Origin: Chloroflexota bacterium
Lineage (GTDB): Bacteria; Chloroflexota; Anaerolineae; Aggregatilineales; Phototrophicaceae
Assembly: GCA_016223085.1 (NCBI GenBank)
Contig: JACRPS010000002.1
Span: forward strand, 60,063-124,062
Length of the DNA: 64,000 nt
Reading direction: 5' to 3'
The notes under the pieces are model-generated. The model did no database searches. It was not told the DNA's origin and worked only from the letters and a program-made list of their open reading frames with translations. How positions within the stretch are numbered: position 1 is the stretch's first letter; the number at the start of each line of letters is the position of its first letter. The position numbers were made by a program, and so were the translations under genes. Below, in pieces: positions 33,011 to 41,171 of this stretch.

Positions 33011-33367
33011 ATGTATACCAGCAACGAATTGTTATTCCCCCATTCGGCGATTGCATCGCTGAAGCGGCTGCGCGGCCCGAAGTGGTTTGAACTGGTGGAG
33101 CGTATCACTGCGCTGCCGGAAACGCACGAGGAAACGCTGGCGTTTATGCTGATGATGATCCGTCTGAACGGCTGTATGGCCTGCGAAACCGACAGCTACC
33201 GGGCGATGAAAGGCTGCGCCGCCTGCGCCCTGCAAACGCTGCGCCGCTTTAAGGGCGAGGACGACGAACTGCTGGAGTTTTATGCACAGGCGTTGACCGA
33301 CGTGCGTGACTTCGCCCGCCTCAGCCCGGATGTGACCTATAACCGGAACGTGCTGGAATTGTTATAA
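33011..33367 (+). CDS. Small conserved protein with paired CxxC motifs
   Basis: A 118-residue soluble protein with no named family. Its centre, MIRLNGCMACETDSYRAMKGCAACALQTLRRFKG, has two CxxC pairs 12 residues apart, suggesting a metal site (zinc or Fe-S) or redox centre. The rest is helical (LKRLRGPKWFELVERITALPETHEETLAFML). The ATG at 33011 was chosen because the upstream 22 codons lack this character. It lies in front of another small gene and the infC operon. Confidence 0.65.
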   Translation: MYTSNELLFPHSAIASLKRLRGPKWFELVERITALPETHEETLAFMLMMIRLNGCMACETDSYRAMKGCAACALQTLRRFKGEDDELLEFYAQALTDVRDFARLSPDVTYNRNVLELL

Positions 33368-33444
33368 GGTCGAACCGCTTTCCTCGTTGTAATGAACGGG
33401 CGCACGGCAGCGTCTGAATTATGGTAGAGCTTGGAGGAAAGCGG

Positions 33445-33651
33445 ATGGATACCTGGGAAGAACTCAACCGGCTCTCGAATGAACGCTTCAACCTGTATCT
33501 GCAAGCCGGACACGGCCATCTGACGATTGACCAGCAGATGCGGCTGGACTACATCAACGCGCGGCTGCCGGTGCTGTGGGACCTGTACCGGCGCGAACTG
33601 GCGGCGCAGAAGTACCCCCGCGACACGCCTGTATTGCGCCGCGCGGCGTAA
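33445..33651 (+). CDS. Small helical protein of unknown function
   Basis: A 68-residue helical protein (MDTWEELNRLSNERFNLYLQ...INARLPVLWDLYRRELAAQ) with a GGAGG ribosome site at 33433-33437. No family recognised. It follows the CxxC gene by 77 bases and precedes the infC promoter. Length and codon use support a real gene. Confidence 0.6.
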   Translation: MDTWEELNRLSNERFNLYLQAGHGHLTIDQQMRLDYINARLPVLWDLYRRELAAQKYPRDTPVLRRAA

Positions 33652-33684
33652 CCTCTCATTCACACCAGTTGATCAGCCAGGGCA

Positions 33685-33711
33685 GGGGCATTTAACGCGT
33701 GCCCCTGCTGC
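33685..33711. terminator. Hairpin before the infC promoter
   Basis: GCAGGGGCA and TGCCCCTGC form a 9-bp stem around a 9-base loop just upstream of the infC promoter; it probably ends the preceding transcript. It also resembles the dispersed palindromes. Confidence 0.5.
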
Positions 33712-33743
33712 TTGAAATTCCGATGTTAGGCGTCGGGATTGCA

Positions 33744-33772
33744 TTGACTTTGTTAATCGCCTGTGCTAGACT
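33744..33772 (+). promoter_or_regulatory. Promoter of the infC-rpmI-rplT operon
   Basis: TTGACT at 33744-33749 and TAGACT at 33767-33772 are separated by exactly 17 bases, a close match to the sigma-70 consensus. Transcription would start near 33779, leaving about 48 bases of leader before infC. Confidence 0.75.
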
Positions 33773-33826
33773 GACCCACACTCAATAACCAGTCAATCCG
33801 GCAGAGTATCGGAAGGGTAAAGGGCC

Positions 33827-34351
33827 ATCAGTTCGATAAATTATCGCGTTAACGAACAAATACGCGCTCGTGAAGTTCGCCTCATTACCGACACCAACGA
33901 AAACATCGGCGTGGTCCCACTGCGAACGGCGTTGGAAATGGCTGAAGCCAGGGAACTGGACCTGGTGGAAGTCTCGCCCAATGCTGATCCGCCGGTGTGC
34001 CGTATCATGGACTTTGGCAAATTTCAGTACGAGAAGCGTCGCCGGGAGCGCGAAGCCAAGAAACAGCAGAAGACCATCGAGGTCAAGGAAATCCAGCTTC
34101 GACCCAAGACCGACCAGCACCACCTGGGATTTAAGGTGCGGGATGCGCGGACGTGGATTCAGCAGGGCATGAAAGTGCGCGTGCGGGTACGCTTCCGGGG
34201 ACGCGAGCGGGATTATCCCGATATTGCCCACGACCGGATGCTCCAGGTGGCGAACGAACTGCAGGATATCGCCGTTATTGAGCAGCCGCCGACCCTGGAA
34301 GGTATGACGATGCTGATGGTGCTGGCGCCTTCACCGGATAAGAAAAAATGA
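33827..34351 (+). CDS. infC: Translation initiation factor IF-3
   Basis: Binds the 30S subunit and checks the start codon. The product contains YRVNEQIRAREVRLITDTNENIGV at the N-terminus, MDFGKFQYEKRRRE in the middle and VRVRFRGRERDYPDIAHDRM in the C-terminal domain, as in all IF-3. No ATG/GTG/TTG exists at the correct N-terminus; the first in-frame GTG (33911) would cut off about 28 conserved residues. The frame is open from after a TAA at 33818. I place the start at ATC 33827, 9 bases after GGAAGGG; ATA at 33836 is the alternative. IF-3 genes are known for rare start codons that let IF-3 repress itself. Confidence 0.85.
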   Translation: MSSINYRVNEQIRAREVRLITDTNENIGVVPLRTALEMAEARELDLVEVSPNADPPVCRIMDFGKFQYEKRRREREAKKQQKTIEVKEIQLRPKTDQHHLGFKVRDARTWIQQGMKVRVRVRFRGRERDYPDIAHDRMLQVANELQDIAVIEQPPTLEGMTMLMVLAPSPDKKK

Positions 34352-34366
34352 CTTCGGAGCAAAAGC

Positions 34367-34603
34367 GTGGCTAAGAAATACAAACTCAAAACGCATAAGG
34401 CGACGGCCAAACGCTTCCGCGTGACGGCGGGCGGCAAGGTTGTTCGCACCAAGGGTGGCAAGAGCCACTTCCGCCGCCGCAAATCGCAGCGCGTGAAGCA
34501 GAAGCTGGACAAGATGATTACGGTCGAAAGCTCGACTCAGGCCAAGCGGATCAAGCGGCTGGCCCCTTATCTGAAGCTGTACCGCCAGAACCCGCCCGGC
34601 TAA
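34367..34603 (+). CDS. rpmI: 50S ribosomal protein L35
   Basis: Large-subunit ribosomal protein of 78 residues; KYKLKTHKATAKRFRVTAGGKVVR and KSHFRRRKSQRVKQKL are standard L35 wording. GTG start at 34367 with CGGAG upstream, 15 bases after the infC stop, so it is in the infC operon. The C-terminal tail (RIKRLAPYLKLYRQNPPG) is slightly long. Confidence 0.95.
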   Translation: MAKKYKLKTHKATAKRFRVTAGGKVVRTKGGKSHFRRRKSQRVKQKLDKMITVESSTQAKRIKRLAPYLKLYRQNPPG

Positions 34604-34675
34604 ACCGGGCCGCTGCCAGTTTAAGCACAGCCCGGAGGTGACGCTCCGGGTATTTGTTGTACAGGAGTAGTCAAC
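34604..34675 (+). promoter_or_regulatory. Structured rpmI-rplT intergenic leader
   Basis: Two hairpins lie here: CCCGGCTAAACCGGG around the rpmI stop and CCCGGAGGTGACGCTCCGGG at 34628-34647, before the AGGAG ribosome site of rplT. Such a leader could be the place where L20 represses its own operon; that is inference from other bacteria. Confidence 0.45.
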
Positions 34676-35029
34676 GTGGCTAGAACCAAAACCGGGTACG
34701 TCCGCCGACGTCACCATAAAAAAATTCTGAAGCTGACCAAAGGCCAGTGGGGCACGCGGGGCCGCCTGTGGAAACGCTCGAACGAAGCGATGCTGAAGAG
34801 CCTGTGGTATTCCTACGGACACCGCCGCGCCCGGTCCCGCGATATGCGCCGCCTGTGGATTACGCGCATTAACGCCGCCGCGCGCCTGAACGGCATCAAC
34901 TATAGCCGGCTGATGTACGGGCTGAAGAAGGCCAATGTCGAGATTGACCGCAAAATCCTGGCCGACATCGCCGTGCGTGACCCGCAGACCTTCACCAAAA
35001 TCGCGGCCATCAGCCTCCAGCACCAGTAA
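34676..35029 (+). CDS. rplT: 50S ribosomal protein L20
   Basis: Ribosomal protein of 117 residues that binds 23S rRNA early in assembly. [50 protein letters not shown] and [20 protein letters not shown] are diagnostic. GTG start at 34676 with AGGAG. It is the last gene of the infC operon, followed by a good terminator. Confidence 0.95.
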   Translation: MARTKTGYVRRRHHKKILKLTKGQWGTRGRLWKRSNEAMLKSLWYSYGHRRARSRDMRRLWITRINAAARLNGINYSRLMYGLKKANVEIDRKILADIAVRDPQTFTKIAAISLQHQ

Positions 35030-35056
35030 GCCGACGGCAGAATCACCGCTATGCCC

Positions 35057-35082
35057 AGGGTACGCTTCGCCGTACCCTTTTG
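35057..35082 (+). terminator. Intrinsic terminator of the infC operon
   Basis: AGGGTACG at 35057-35064 pairs with CGTACCCT at 35071-35078 around CTTCGC, followed by a short T run. It lies 28 bases after the rplT stop. Confidence 0.6.
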
Positions 35083-35185
35083 TGATTCCGGGAGGGAAGC
35101 GGGTATGTACGTTGCTCAGGCCATTTTTACACCCGCAGGACTGGCGCGATAATGGTTTGGTGACGATGAACAGGCAGGCGGCGTG

Positions 35186-35950
35186 ATGATAACCAGTTTA
35201 CAGAACGAGCGGGTGAAGCTGGCGCGCGCGCTGCAAACCCAGGCCAAGGCGCGCCGCAGCGAAGGCAAAATCGCGCTGGAAGGCGTGCGGCTGGTGCGGG
35301 ATGCGCTGGAGATGGGGCAGAAGCCGGACTTTATCCTGTACGAGCCGGACGCGGTCAACGACGAGGGGCTGACCATGTGGCAGCAGTCCGGGGCGGCGCT
35401 GCTGCCGGTGTCTACCGAAGTGATGCGCCATATCAGCCAGACGCAGCAGCCACAAGGGGTGCTGGCGGTGTTCCCCATGCCCGAACCGGCGCTGCCCCCC
35501 CGACCGGAGCGTGTTTTAATCCTCGACGCCATCCGTGACCCTGGTAACGTCGGAACGATCCTGCGGACGGCGGCGGCGGCGGGGGTGCAGACAGTCCTGC
35601 TGTCGCCGACCTGCGCCGACGCCTATAACCCGAAGGTGCTGCGCGGCGGCATGGGCGCGCACTTCCGCGTGCCTGTGACCGAACGGGACTGGAGCGCCAT
35701 CGGGGTGTACTGCCGGCGGCTGACAGTGTATCTGGCAGAAGGGAAGGGTAGCCTCGTTTATCATCGGGTGGACTGGACAGCGCCCTGGGCGCTCATCATT
35801 GGCAGCGAGGCACACGGCGCGGGGGGCGAAGCGGAACGGCTGGCCCAGCAGCGTGTCACTATTCCGATGGCGGCGGCGACCGAATCGTTAAACGCGGCAG
35901 CGGCAGCCGCCATCATCCTGTTTGAGGCGGCGCGCCAGCGCAGCGTATAG
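35186..35950 (+). CDS. TrmH/SpoU-family RNA 2'-O-methyltransferase
   Basis: SAM-dependent rRNA or tRNA ribose methyltransferase, 254 residues. The N-terminal substrate-binding part (SLQNERVKLARALQTQAKARRSEGKIALEGVRLV) is followed by the SPOUT knot: ILDAIRDPGNVGTILRTAAAAG (motif 1), ALIIGSEAHGAG (motif 2) and VTIPMAAATESLNAAAAAAIILFE (motif 3). GTG at 35183 is an alternative start. Position next to rplT suits an rRNA modifier; the exact target is unknown. Confidence 0.9.
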   Translation: MITSLQNERVKLARALQTQAKARRSEGKIALEGVRLVRDALEMGQKPDFILYEPDAVNDEGLTMWQQSGAALLPVSTEVMRHISQTQQPQGVLAVFPMPEPALPPRPERVLILDAIRDPGNVGTILRTAAAAGVQTVLLSPTCADAYNPKVLRGGMGAHFRVPVTERDWSAIGVYCRRLTVYLAEGKGSLVYHRVDWTAPWALIIGSEAHGAGGEAERLAQQRVTIPMAAATESLNAAAAAAIILFEAARQRSV

Positions 35951-35964
35951 GGAAGCGTGGCGTG

Positions 35965-36561
35965 ATGATTCGGCTGGTGCTGGCCTGCGCGCTTATCAGC
36001 ATGGTCGTCTTCGCGCTGCTGAACGCGGCCTCGGTCGTATTGGGACGCCGCCAACCGCCGCATCCGGCGCTGGCCGGGTTCAAAACCGATTGCGGGCGAC
36101 AGCCGTGCTGGTATGGCGTACGTCCTGGACTGTCCAGCGTGAACGAAGCGCGCCTGATGCTGCGCGAACGTGGGCTGCATCCCACGCGAACCGGCAGCGT
36201 CTACCTGTATTACACCGGGGTCGCCGGCTGCGATTTTGATCTGGCTTCCAGCTATCCGTCGGATGAAATCAGCAGCATCCACGTTCAGAAATGCAGTCAT
36301 CTGCGGCTGGGCGACGTGCTGGTGACGCTTGGCCTGCCAGAGGGGCTGCATACGGCTTCCAGCCGCCGCTTCTGGATTCTATTCGCCGGCGGGCGGGTGG
36401 CACTGCAAGCCCGCGATCTGCCGTCCTGGTCGGCCCACGCGCAGGTGACGGATGTCTGGCTGATAGACTCGCGCCTCATTATCCGCCACCCCTGGCGCGG
36501 GTTTGTCCCGCGCTGGCGTTTCTGCCAGCTTGAACGCCGTCTGCCGCCCGGCTTCTGTTAA
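35965..36561 (+). CDS. CWYG-family membrane-anchored protein, paralogue 1
   Basis: First of four related proteins; family unrecognised. 198 residues: an N-terminal hydrophobic anchor (LVLACALISMVVFALLNAASVV), then RQPPHPALAGFKTDCGRQPCWYGVRPG, the shared core. Downstream shared positions are a Cys in AGCDFDL, VQKCSHLRLGDVLVTLGLPEGLH, and a C-terminal WRGFVPRWRFCQLE ending in Cys. Cysteines are spaced as in paralogues 2-4 and probably form disulfides outside the membrane. The ATG at 35965 follows AGGGAAG and lies 14 bases from trmH, so the two may be co-transcribed. Confidence 0.75.
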   Translation: MIRLVLACALISMVVFALLNAASVVLGRRQPPHPALAGFKTDCGRQPCWYGVRPGLSSVNEARLMLRERGLHPTRTGSVYLYYTGVAGCDFDLASSYPSDEISSIHVQKCSHLRLGDVLVTLGLPEGLHTASSRRFWILFAGGRVALQARDLPSWSAHAQVTDVWLIDSRLIIRHPWRGFVPRWRFCQLERRLPPGFC

Positions 36562-36656
36562 CAACCCTGGCAATTTAAATACACGTTTACTGTTTTTCCA
36601 ACGTTGCTTTATTCCGTGCTGCCTACCATGACGCTTAGTCGCGGAGGTTGTACAGG

Positions 36657-37271
36657 TTGACCCGGTTTTTCCTCAAACTCATCCCCGTTGTGTTGATCGC
36701 TTTTCTTGTAACCAACGCCGCTGCCCGTGCCCTGGGCACGCTCCAACCCACACACCCCGCGCTGGAAGGCATGCTTGATGGCTGCCAGTCCAAAACCCAA
36801 CCGTGCTGGTACGGCATTGTGCCGGGCAAGACCGATGTTCAGGAAGCGCGGAATATCCTCTTAAGTCACAGGCTGCGCCCGGTGCGGTCTGCTCCAGTGT
36901 ATTCGTATTTCGCCCGGACAACGGTTGCTGCGGGCGGGTGTGATGTGGAACTGTTCAGCGCCTATCCGTTTCAAAAAGTCAGCAGCGTTCGCCTGCAAAA
37001 GTGCAGTCACCTCGCTTTGGGCGATATTCTGGCGGTGGTGGGAATTCCGGACGCGCTGCACACCGCTTCGGCCCGGCACCTGTGGATGTCATTCAGTGGG
37101 GGGCAGGTGGCGCTGCAAGCCCAGCAGGACCCAGCCTGGTCCATTTACGCGCCGATCAAAGACGTGTGGTTGATTAACACGTCGTTCTTTGCCGGCAAAA
37201 CCGCGCATGGCTTCATGTCACGGGCGCGGTACTGTCAGATGGCGGTGAAGCCGCCCAAATCGTCCTGTTAG
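36657..37271 (+). CDS. CWYG-family membrane-anchored protein, paralogue 2
   Basis: 204 residues with start TTG at 36657, aligned to the ATG of paralogue 4 (TRFFLKLIP versus TRFLLKLIP) and preceded by GGAGG at 36643-36647. N-terminal anchor, then LQPTHPALEGMLDGCQSK...PCWYGIVPGKT, a second Cys region CDVELFSAYP, LQKCSHLALGDILAVVGIPDALHTAS, ALQAQQDPAW and a C-terminal RYCQM...SC. It is about as similar to paralogue 1 as to paralogue 3. Function unknown; exported or membrane-anchored is inferred from the leader and cysteines. Confidence 0.75.
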   Translation: MTRFFLKLIPVVLIAFLVTNAAARALGTLQPTHPALEGMLDGCQSKTQPCWYGIVPGKTDVQEARNILLSHRLRPVRSAPVYSYFARTTVAAGGCDVELFSAYPFQKVSSVRLQKCSHLALGDILAVVGIPDALHTASARHLWMSFSGGQVALQAQQDPAWSIYAPIKDVWLINTSFFAGKTAHGFMSRARYCQMAVKPPKSSC

Positions 37272-37626
37272 CCGGCCTGGCGTCTATCCGCAAATGGACG
37301 ACCGTAGCGACACGATCTATCATGTCCCATATGCACCAAGATAAGGCTTCGACTTCCTACGCCGGATGCTGGAAAGCCAGTTAACCTTTTCTTCAGCCCG
37401 CTTTCAGCGGGCTTACCGTGACGGGTCAGTCAGGGGGCTTTCTTCCGAATAGGGATGAACGTCCCCTGAGTGAAGACCCCTGGCGGCACATCGCTTCAGG
37501 CAGTGGGCGTAAGCCTACTGTCTATGGTGACGATACTCACCACTCCCAATCCATCTATTTTCCACACAACGCCAGAACGTTGTATGATGAGACAATAACC
37601 CTCTTATCGGTATATGGGACTGGCCG
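37272..37626. other. Repeat-rich gap inside the paralogue array
   Basis: No gene is seen. It contains a decayed palindrome (GTAGCGACACGATCTATCATGTCCC at 37308-37332) and, at 37393-37500, CTTCAGCCCGCTTTCAGCGGGCTTACC and CCTGAGTGAAGACCCCTGGCGGC. The latter block is closely repeated at 63735-63835. Confidence 0.6.
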
Positions 37627-38250
37627 ATGTTCCGGTTTCTGTTCAGGCTCACTTTCACGCTGGTGGCCGTGTTCGCCGGGTTCAACGCCGCTGCTCGCGC
37701 GTTTGGCAGGTTGCAGCCGCCGAACCCGGCGCTGGCCGGCTTCACCGAAGGCTGCGAGGGCAAGCCGCCGCCATGCTGGTATGGCATCGTGCCGGGCAAA
37801 ACATCGGTCGAAGCAGCACAGCGGCTGCTGGAACGCGCCCAGGTGCGGATTAAAGAGTTCCGCGTGAACCTGACCGGCGCGATTCGCGGCGAGGCGGCGC
37901 GCTTCTGCGCGTTTGAACTGGGCAACGATGGGCAGGTTATCACCTTGATTCAGGTGCGCTACTGCCCGGAACACGAGGTGTCACTGGGGCAGTTTATGCT
38001 GGCATGGGGTACGCCGCTGGGCACGCGCTATTCGGTTGAACCCATCCGCCCGGCGCAGGTGATCTTCCGAGGGACGACGGTCTCCGTCAGCGGCCTGCGG
38101 TCGCCGTATGAACGGGTGCAGCGGTTGGTGCTGTTTCAGGCAGAGGCCGGTATGCCCATCGTCAATCACTGGTTTGGCTTCGCGCCGCCCTGGCGCTACT
38201 GCCAGCTTGAGCCGAACGTACCGCCGTGTTCGTCGCCGTTTTTGCCGTGA
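37627..38250 (+). CDS. CWYG-family membrane-anchored protein, paralogue 3
   Basis: 207 residues. Anchor FRLTFTLVAVFAGFNAAARAF, then LQPPNPALAGFTEGCEGKPPPCWYGIVPGKTSVEAAQRLLERA, followed by a diverged central region (FCAFELGND, YCPEHEVSLGQFMLAWGTPLGT) and the shared end NHWFGFAPPWRYCQLEPNVPPC. The first 65 residues match paralogue 4 almost fully at DNA level, while the centre differs from all others. Unknown function. Confidence 0.75.
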   Translation: MFRFLFRLTFTLVAVFAGFNAAARAFGRLQPPNPALAGFTEGCEGKPPPCWYGIVPGKTSVEAAQRLLERAQVRIKEFRVNLTGAIRGEAARFCAFELGNDGQVITLIQVRYCPEHEVSLGQFMLAWGTPLGTRYSVEPIRPAQVIFRGTTVSVSGLRSPYERVQRLVLFQAEAGMPIVNHWFGFAPPWRYCQLEPNVPPCSSPFLP

Positions 38251-38280
38251 ATGAACGGGAGTGAAACACCGTTCAACGGC

Positions 38281-38868
38281 TTAATCCTCAAGCTCCGGCA
38301 GCGCGAACAGGTCGCCGACGCGCAGCGACAAGCCGGGAAGCAGCGTTTCGGCGGTGAGAATGTCGTCCTCGGTATAATGGCGCGCCACCTTTTCGCCCCG
38401 AATGTGCTGGTGCAGTTCGCGCTGCATCGGATACAGCACCCACACCTGCTCCGTCCCGTAGGCGAAATAATCCCGAATCTTGCCCAGCAGATCGTCAGCG
38501 GTTTCACCAGGCGAGACAACTTCTGCAGCTAAATCCGGTGCGCCGGGAAACGGCTGAGAAAGGTCAAAGTCTTTCGGCAGTCGCCCCTTTCGGATAAAGC
38601 ACACATCGGGCGCGCGCATGGTGCGGACGCCTGTCACGGGATCAACGTGCAGGACGCACATCAGATTGTCGGTGCAGACGTAGCCAAGCCGGTTTCGGGT
38701 GACAATATCGTAAAGCACGCGGTGAGCGGTTCCTCCGATGAGGACGCGAAGAAAACCGGCAGGTGGCATCTCGATAATCTCCCCGTTGATGACCTCGAAG
38801 CGTTTATCCTGCATGTCGAGCCGGAGCAAATCATCTACCGTCAGCGGTGATACCTGTACGCTTTCCAT
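38281..38868 (-). CDS. Uma2-family protein (DUF820, PD-(D/E)XK-like)
   Basis: 195-residue Uma2/DUF820 protein, a restriction-endonuclease-like fold widespread in Cyanobacteria and Chloroflexota. Visible: EVINGEIIEMPPAG, APDVCFIRKGRLP, DLAAEVVSPGETADDLLGKIRDYFAYGTEQVWVLYP (the PDxx..E.LSP...D...K pattern that carries active-site acids and lysine) and a C-terminal LPGLSLRVGDLFA. Genuine substrates are unknown. It lies opposite in orientation between paralogues 3 and 4, as if inserted into the array. GAGG precedes its ATG. Confidence 0.85.
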   Translation of the reverse strand: MESVQVSPLTVDDLLRLDMQDKRFEVINGEIIEMPPAGFLRVLIGGTAHRVLYDIVTRNRLGYVCTDNLMCVLHVDPVTGVRTMRAPDVCFIRKGRLPKDFDLSQPFPGAPDLAAEVVSPGETADDLLGKIRDYFAYGTEQVWVLYPMQRELHQHIRGEKVARHYTEDDILTAETLLPGLSLRVGDLFALPELED

Positions 38869-38930
38869 ACGTATAGCCTCATTTCATCCCTGCTTAGATT
38901 ATACTGGAAATGCACCGGAGGTATCCCCGC

Positions 38931-39605
38931 ATGACCCGCTTCCTGCTCAAACTGATTCCCGCGCTGGTGGCCGCGTTCGCCGCGCTGAACGTCGCCACCC
39001 GCGCCATTGGCACGTTGCAGCCGCCGAATCCCGCACTGGCTGGCTTCATCGAAGGCTGCGAAGACAAGCCGCAGCCGTGCTGGTATGGCATTGTGCCGGG
39101 AATATCCACATGGGAGGAAGGTGAAATAACACTTTCTCATTTTTCCTATGAGCAGTCGTATGAAGCCTGGATTTCACCTGATGGTTATGCCGCAGTCTAT
39201 GAGTTTTCAAAAAATTTGCCGTGTAGGGCAGTCTATTTGGTAATGGATAGATTGGAATACAGTAAAACCAATTCTATAGACCGAGTAGAATTTGATGAGT
39301 GTAGTGATTTATTATTTGGTGACATCGTTGAACGTTTTGGAGAACCGGAAACTTTTTACGCGAAAAGGTGGAGTTTTTGGGGTAAACGAGTTTTAGCAGA
39401 GATCGGATTAGCACGAGAATCTTCTACTGCATGTTTGGACATATCACCAAGAAGTTCGATAAGCAAGTTTAGTATCGCAAACTTCCCACAATCAACAGAA
39501 CTTACAGCCTCTAACCAGCTATACTGGCACGGTTTCTTGCCATATGAAAAATATGTAAATCAGTATGGTTTTCCATCGTGTGATATTCTACCGTTTTTAC
39601 CTTAA
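38931..39605 (+). CDS. CWYG-family membrane-anchored protein, paralogue 4 (mosaic)
   Basis: 224 residues. ATG at 38931 follows GGAGG. The first 60 residues (TRFLLKLIPALVAAFAALNV...LQPPNPALAGFIEGCEDKPQPCWYGIVPG) match paralogues 2 and 3 closely in protein and DNA. From about 39105 the sequence becomes strongly AT-rich and diverged, yet retains family landmarks FDECSDLLFGDIVERFGEPE and WHGFLPYEKYVNQYGFPSC. This looks like recombination or gene conversion of the 5' part onto an older, foreign 3' part. Not a broken gene: the frame is intact throughout. Confidence 0.72.
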   Translation: MTRFLLKLIPALVAAFAALNVATRAIGTLQPPNPALAGFIEGCEDKPQPCWYGIVPGISTWEEGEITLSHFSYEQSYEAWISPDGYAAVYEFSKNLPCRAVYLVMDRLEYSKTNSIDRVEFDECSDLLFGDIVERFGEPETFYAKRWSFWGKRVLAEIGLARESSTACLDISPRSSISKFSIANFPQSTELTASNQLYWHGFLPYEKYVNQYGFPSCDILPFLP

Positions 39606-39692
39606 AACATTGAGTGACCATAATCTTTAATAATCGTGTTGGAAGGGATTTCCGAAGCTCCCCCTCTAAACTACAAAATGTCCCTAAAATGA

Positions 39693-39766
39693 GTAGGGGC
39701 GGCTACACCGTGCCGCCCCTACGCTTTCCTGTCTTTGGACTGATGACTGTAGACTGATGACTACCA
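39693..39766. repeat. Palindromic element plus GACTGATGACT tract
   Basis: GTAGGGGCGGC at 39693-39703 faces its complement at 39712-39722. GGACTGATGACTGTAGACTGATGACTACC follows at 39736-39764, the heptamer class. Together they separate paralogue 4 from the convergent lpd gene. Confidence 0.65.
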
Positions 39767-39767
39767 C

Positions 39768-41171
39768 CTACATATTCAGCATATGCCCTTCCAGCCCGTG
39801 CGCGGCCTCTTTCAGCGCCTCGCTCAGAGTCGGGTGCGGGTGCACGTTGCGCGCGATTTCGTTCGGCGTCAGTTCGGCGAAGCGTGCCAGTGTCAGTTCC
39901 GGCAGCAGTTCGGTCACATCTGGACCGATCATGTGCCCGCCCAGCATTTCGCCGTATTTTTTGTCACTGATGAGCTTCACAAAGCCGGTCGCGTCCCCCA
40001 GGCCGTGCGCCTTGGCGTTGGCCTGGAACGGGAACTTTGCCACATTCACGTCGTAGCCTTTTTCCCGCGCCTGCTTTTCGGTGTAACCAAAGCTGGCGAT
40101 CTGCGGCTGGCAATAGGTCGCGCGCGGCATCATGTCGTAATCGAGCGTGATGGTTTCCACGCCGGCGATGTTTTCCGCCGCGATCACGCCCATCGCCTCG
40201 GCCACGTGCGCCAGCATCAGCTTGGCGGTCGCGTCGCCGATGGCGTAGATGTGCGGCACGTTGGTCTGCATCTTGTCGTTGATGGCTATCGCGCCGCGTT
40301 CGGTGAGCTGCACGCCGGTGTTTTCCAACCCGTAACCCTGCGTGCGCGGGCGGAAGCCGATGGCCTGCATCACCTTGTCGGCTTCCAACACCTGCTGCCC
40401 GCCGTCTGCGCCGGTGACGGTGACTTTTACGCCGCTGCCGGTGTCCTCGATCTTGTCCACGCGCGTTTTCGTCATAATGTTGATGCCGCGCCGCTGGTAC
40501 TGCTTGGTCAGTTCGGCGGAGATTTCTTCGTCTTCCAGCGGCACGATGCGGTCGAGGAATTCAACCAGCGTCACCTGCACGCCATAGTTGCTCAGGATGT
40601 AGCTGAACTCCACGCCAATCGCGCCCGCCCCGGCGATAATCATGCTGCCGGGCAGGTTATCCGCCATGATCTGTTCTTCATAGGTCACGACGCGCTCGGA
40701 CAACTGCGTACCGGGAATCAGCGCGGTGGTCGCGCCGGGCGCGAGGATGCAGTGTTTGAAGGTCAGCGTTTCCTCGCCGCCGGCGTTCAGTTCGACGCGC
40801 AGGGTATTGGGGTCAGTGAACGTTCCCCAGCCGTCGTACTCGTCAATCCTGTTTTTCTTCATCAGGAAGTGAACGCCCTTAACGCGGCCATCGGCCACGC
40901 GGCGGCTGCGTTTGAAGGCTTCGCCGTAGTCAAACGACACGTCGCCGTTCACCTTGATGCCAAACAGCTTGGCCTCGTTTTTGAAGATGTGGACCAGTTC
41001 GGCATTCCGCAGCAGCGCCTTCGACGGAATACAGCCCACATTCAAGCACACGCCACCCCAGTATTTCTTTTCGACAACGGCGGTTTTCATCCCCAACTGC
41101 GCGGCGCGAATCGCGGCAATATAGCCGCCCGGCCCCGCGCCCAGCACGATCACGTCATATGCTTTTGCCAT
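39768..41171 (-). CDS. lpdA: Dihydrolipoyl dehydrogenase
   Basis: FAD flavoprotein, E3 of 2-oxo-acid dehydrogenase or glycine cleavage complexes, 467 residues. [18 protein letters not shown] is the FAD motif, [13 protein letters not shown] holds the redox-active disulfide, [17 protein letters not shown] is the NAD motif, YAIGDAT the second FAD contact, and [16 protein letters not shown] the C-terminal His-Glu base. No E1 or E2 genes adjoin. The ribosome site GAGGA lies in a long inverted repeat with the leader (see 41172-41244). Confidence 0.93.
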   Translation of the reverse strand: MAKAYDVIVLGAGPGGYIAAIRAAQLGMKTAVVEKKYWGGVCLNVGCIPSKALLRNAELVHIFKNEAKLFGIKVNGDVSFDYGEAFKRSRRVADGRVKGVHFLMKKNRIDEYDGWGTFTDPNTLRVELNAGGEETLTFKHCILAPGATTALIPGTQLSERVVTYEEQIMADNLPGSMIIAGAGAIGVEFSYILSNYGVQVTLVEFLDRIVPLEDEEISAELTKQYQRRGINIMTKTRVDKIEDTGSGVKVTVTGADGGQQVLEADKVMQAIGFRPRTQGYGLENTGVQLTERGAIAINDKMQTNVPHIYAIGDATAKLMLAHVAEAMGVIAAENIAGVETITLDYDMMPRATYCQPQIASFGYTEKQAREKGYDVNVAKFPFQANAKAHGLGDATGFVKLISDKKYGEMLGGHMIGPDVTELLPELTLARFAELTPNEIARNVHPHPTLSEALKEAAHGLEGHMLNM

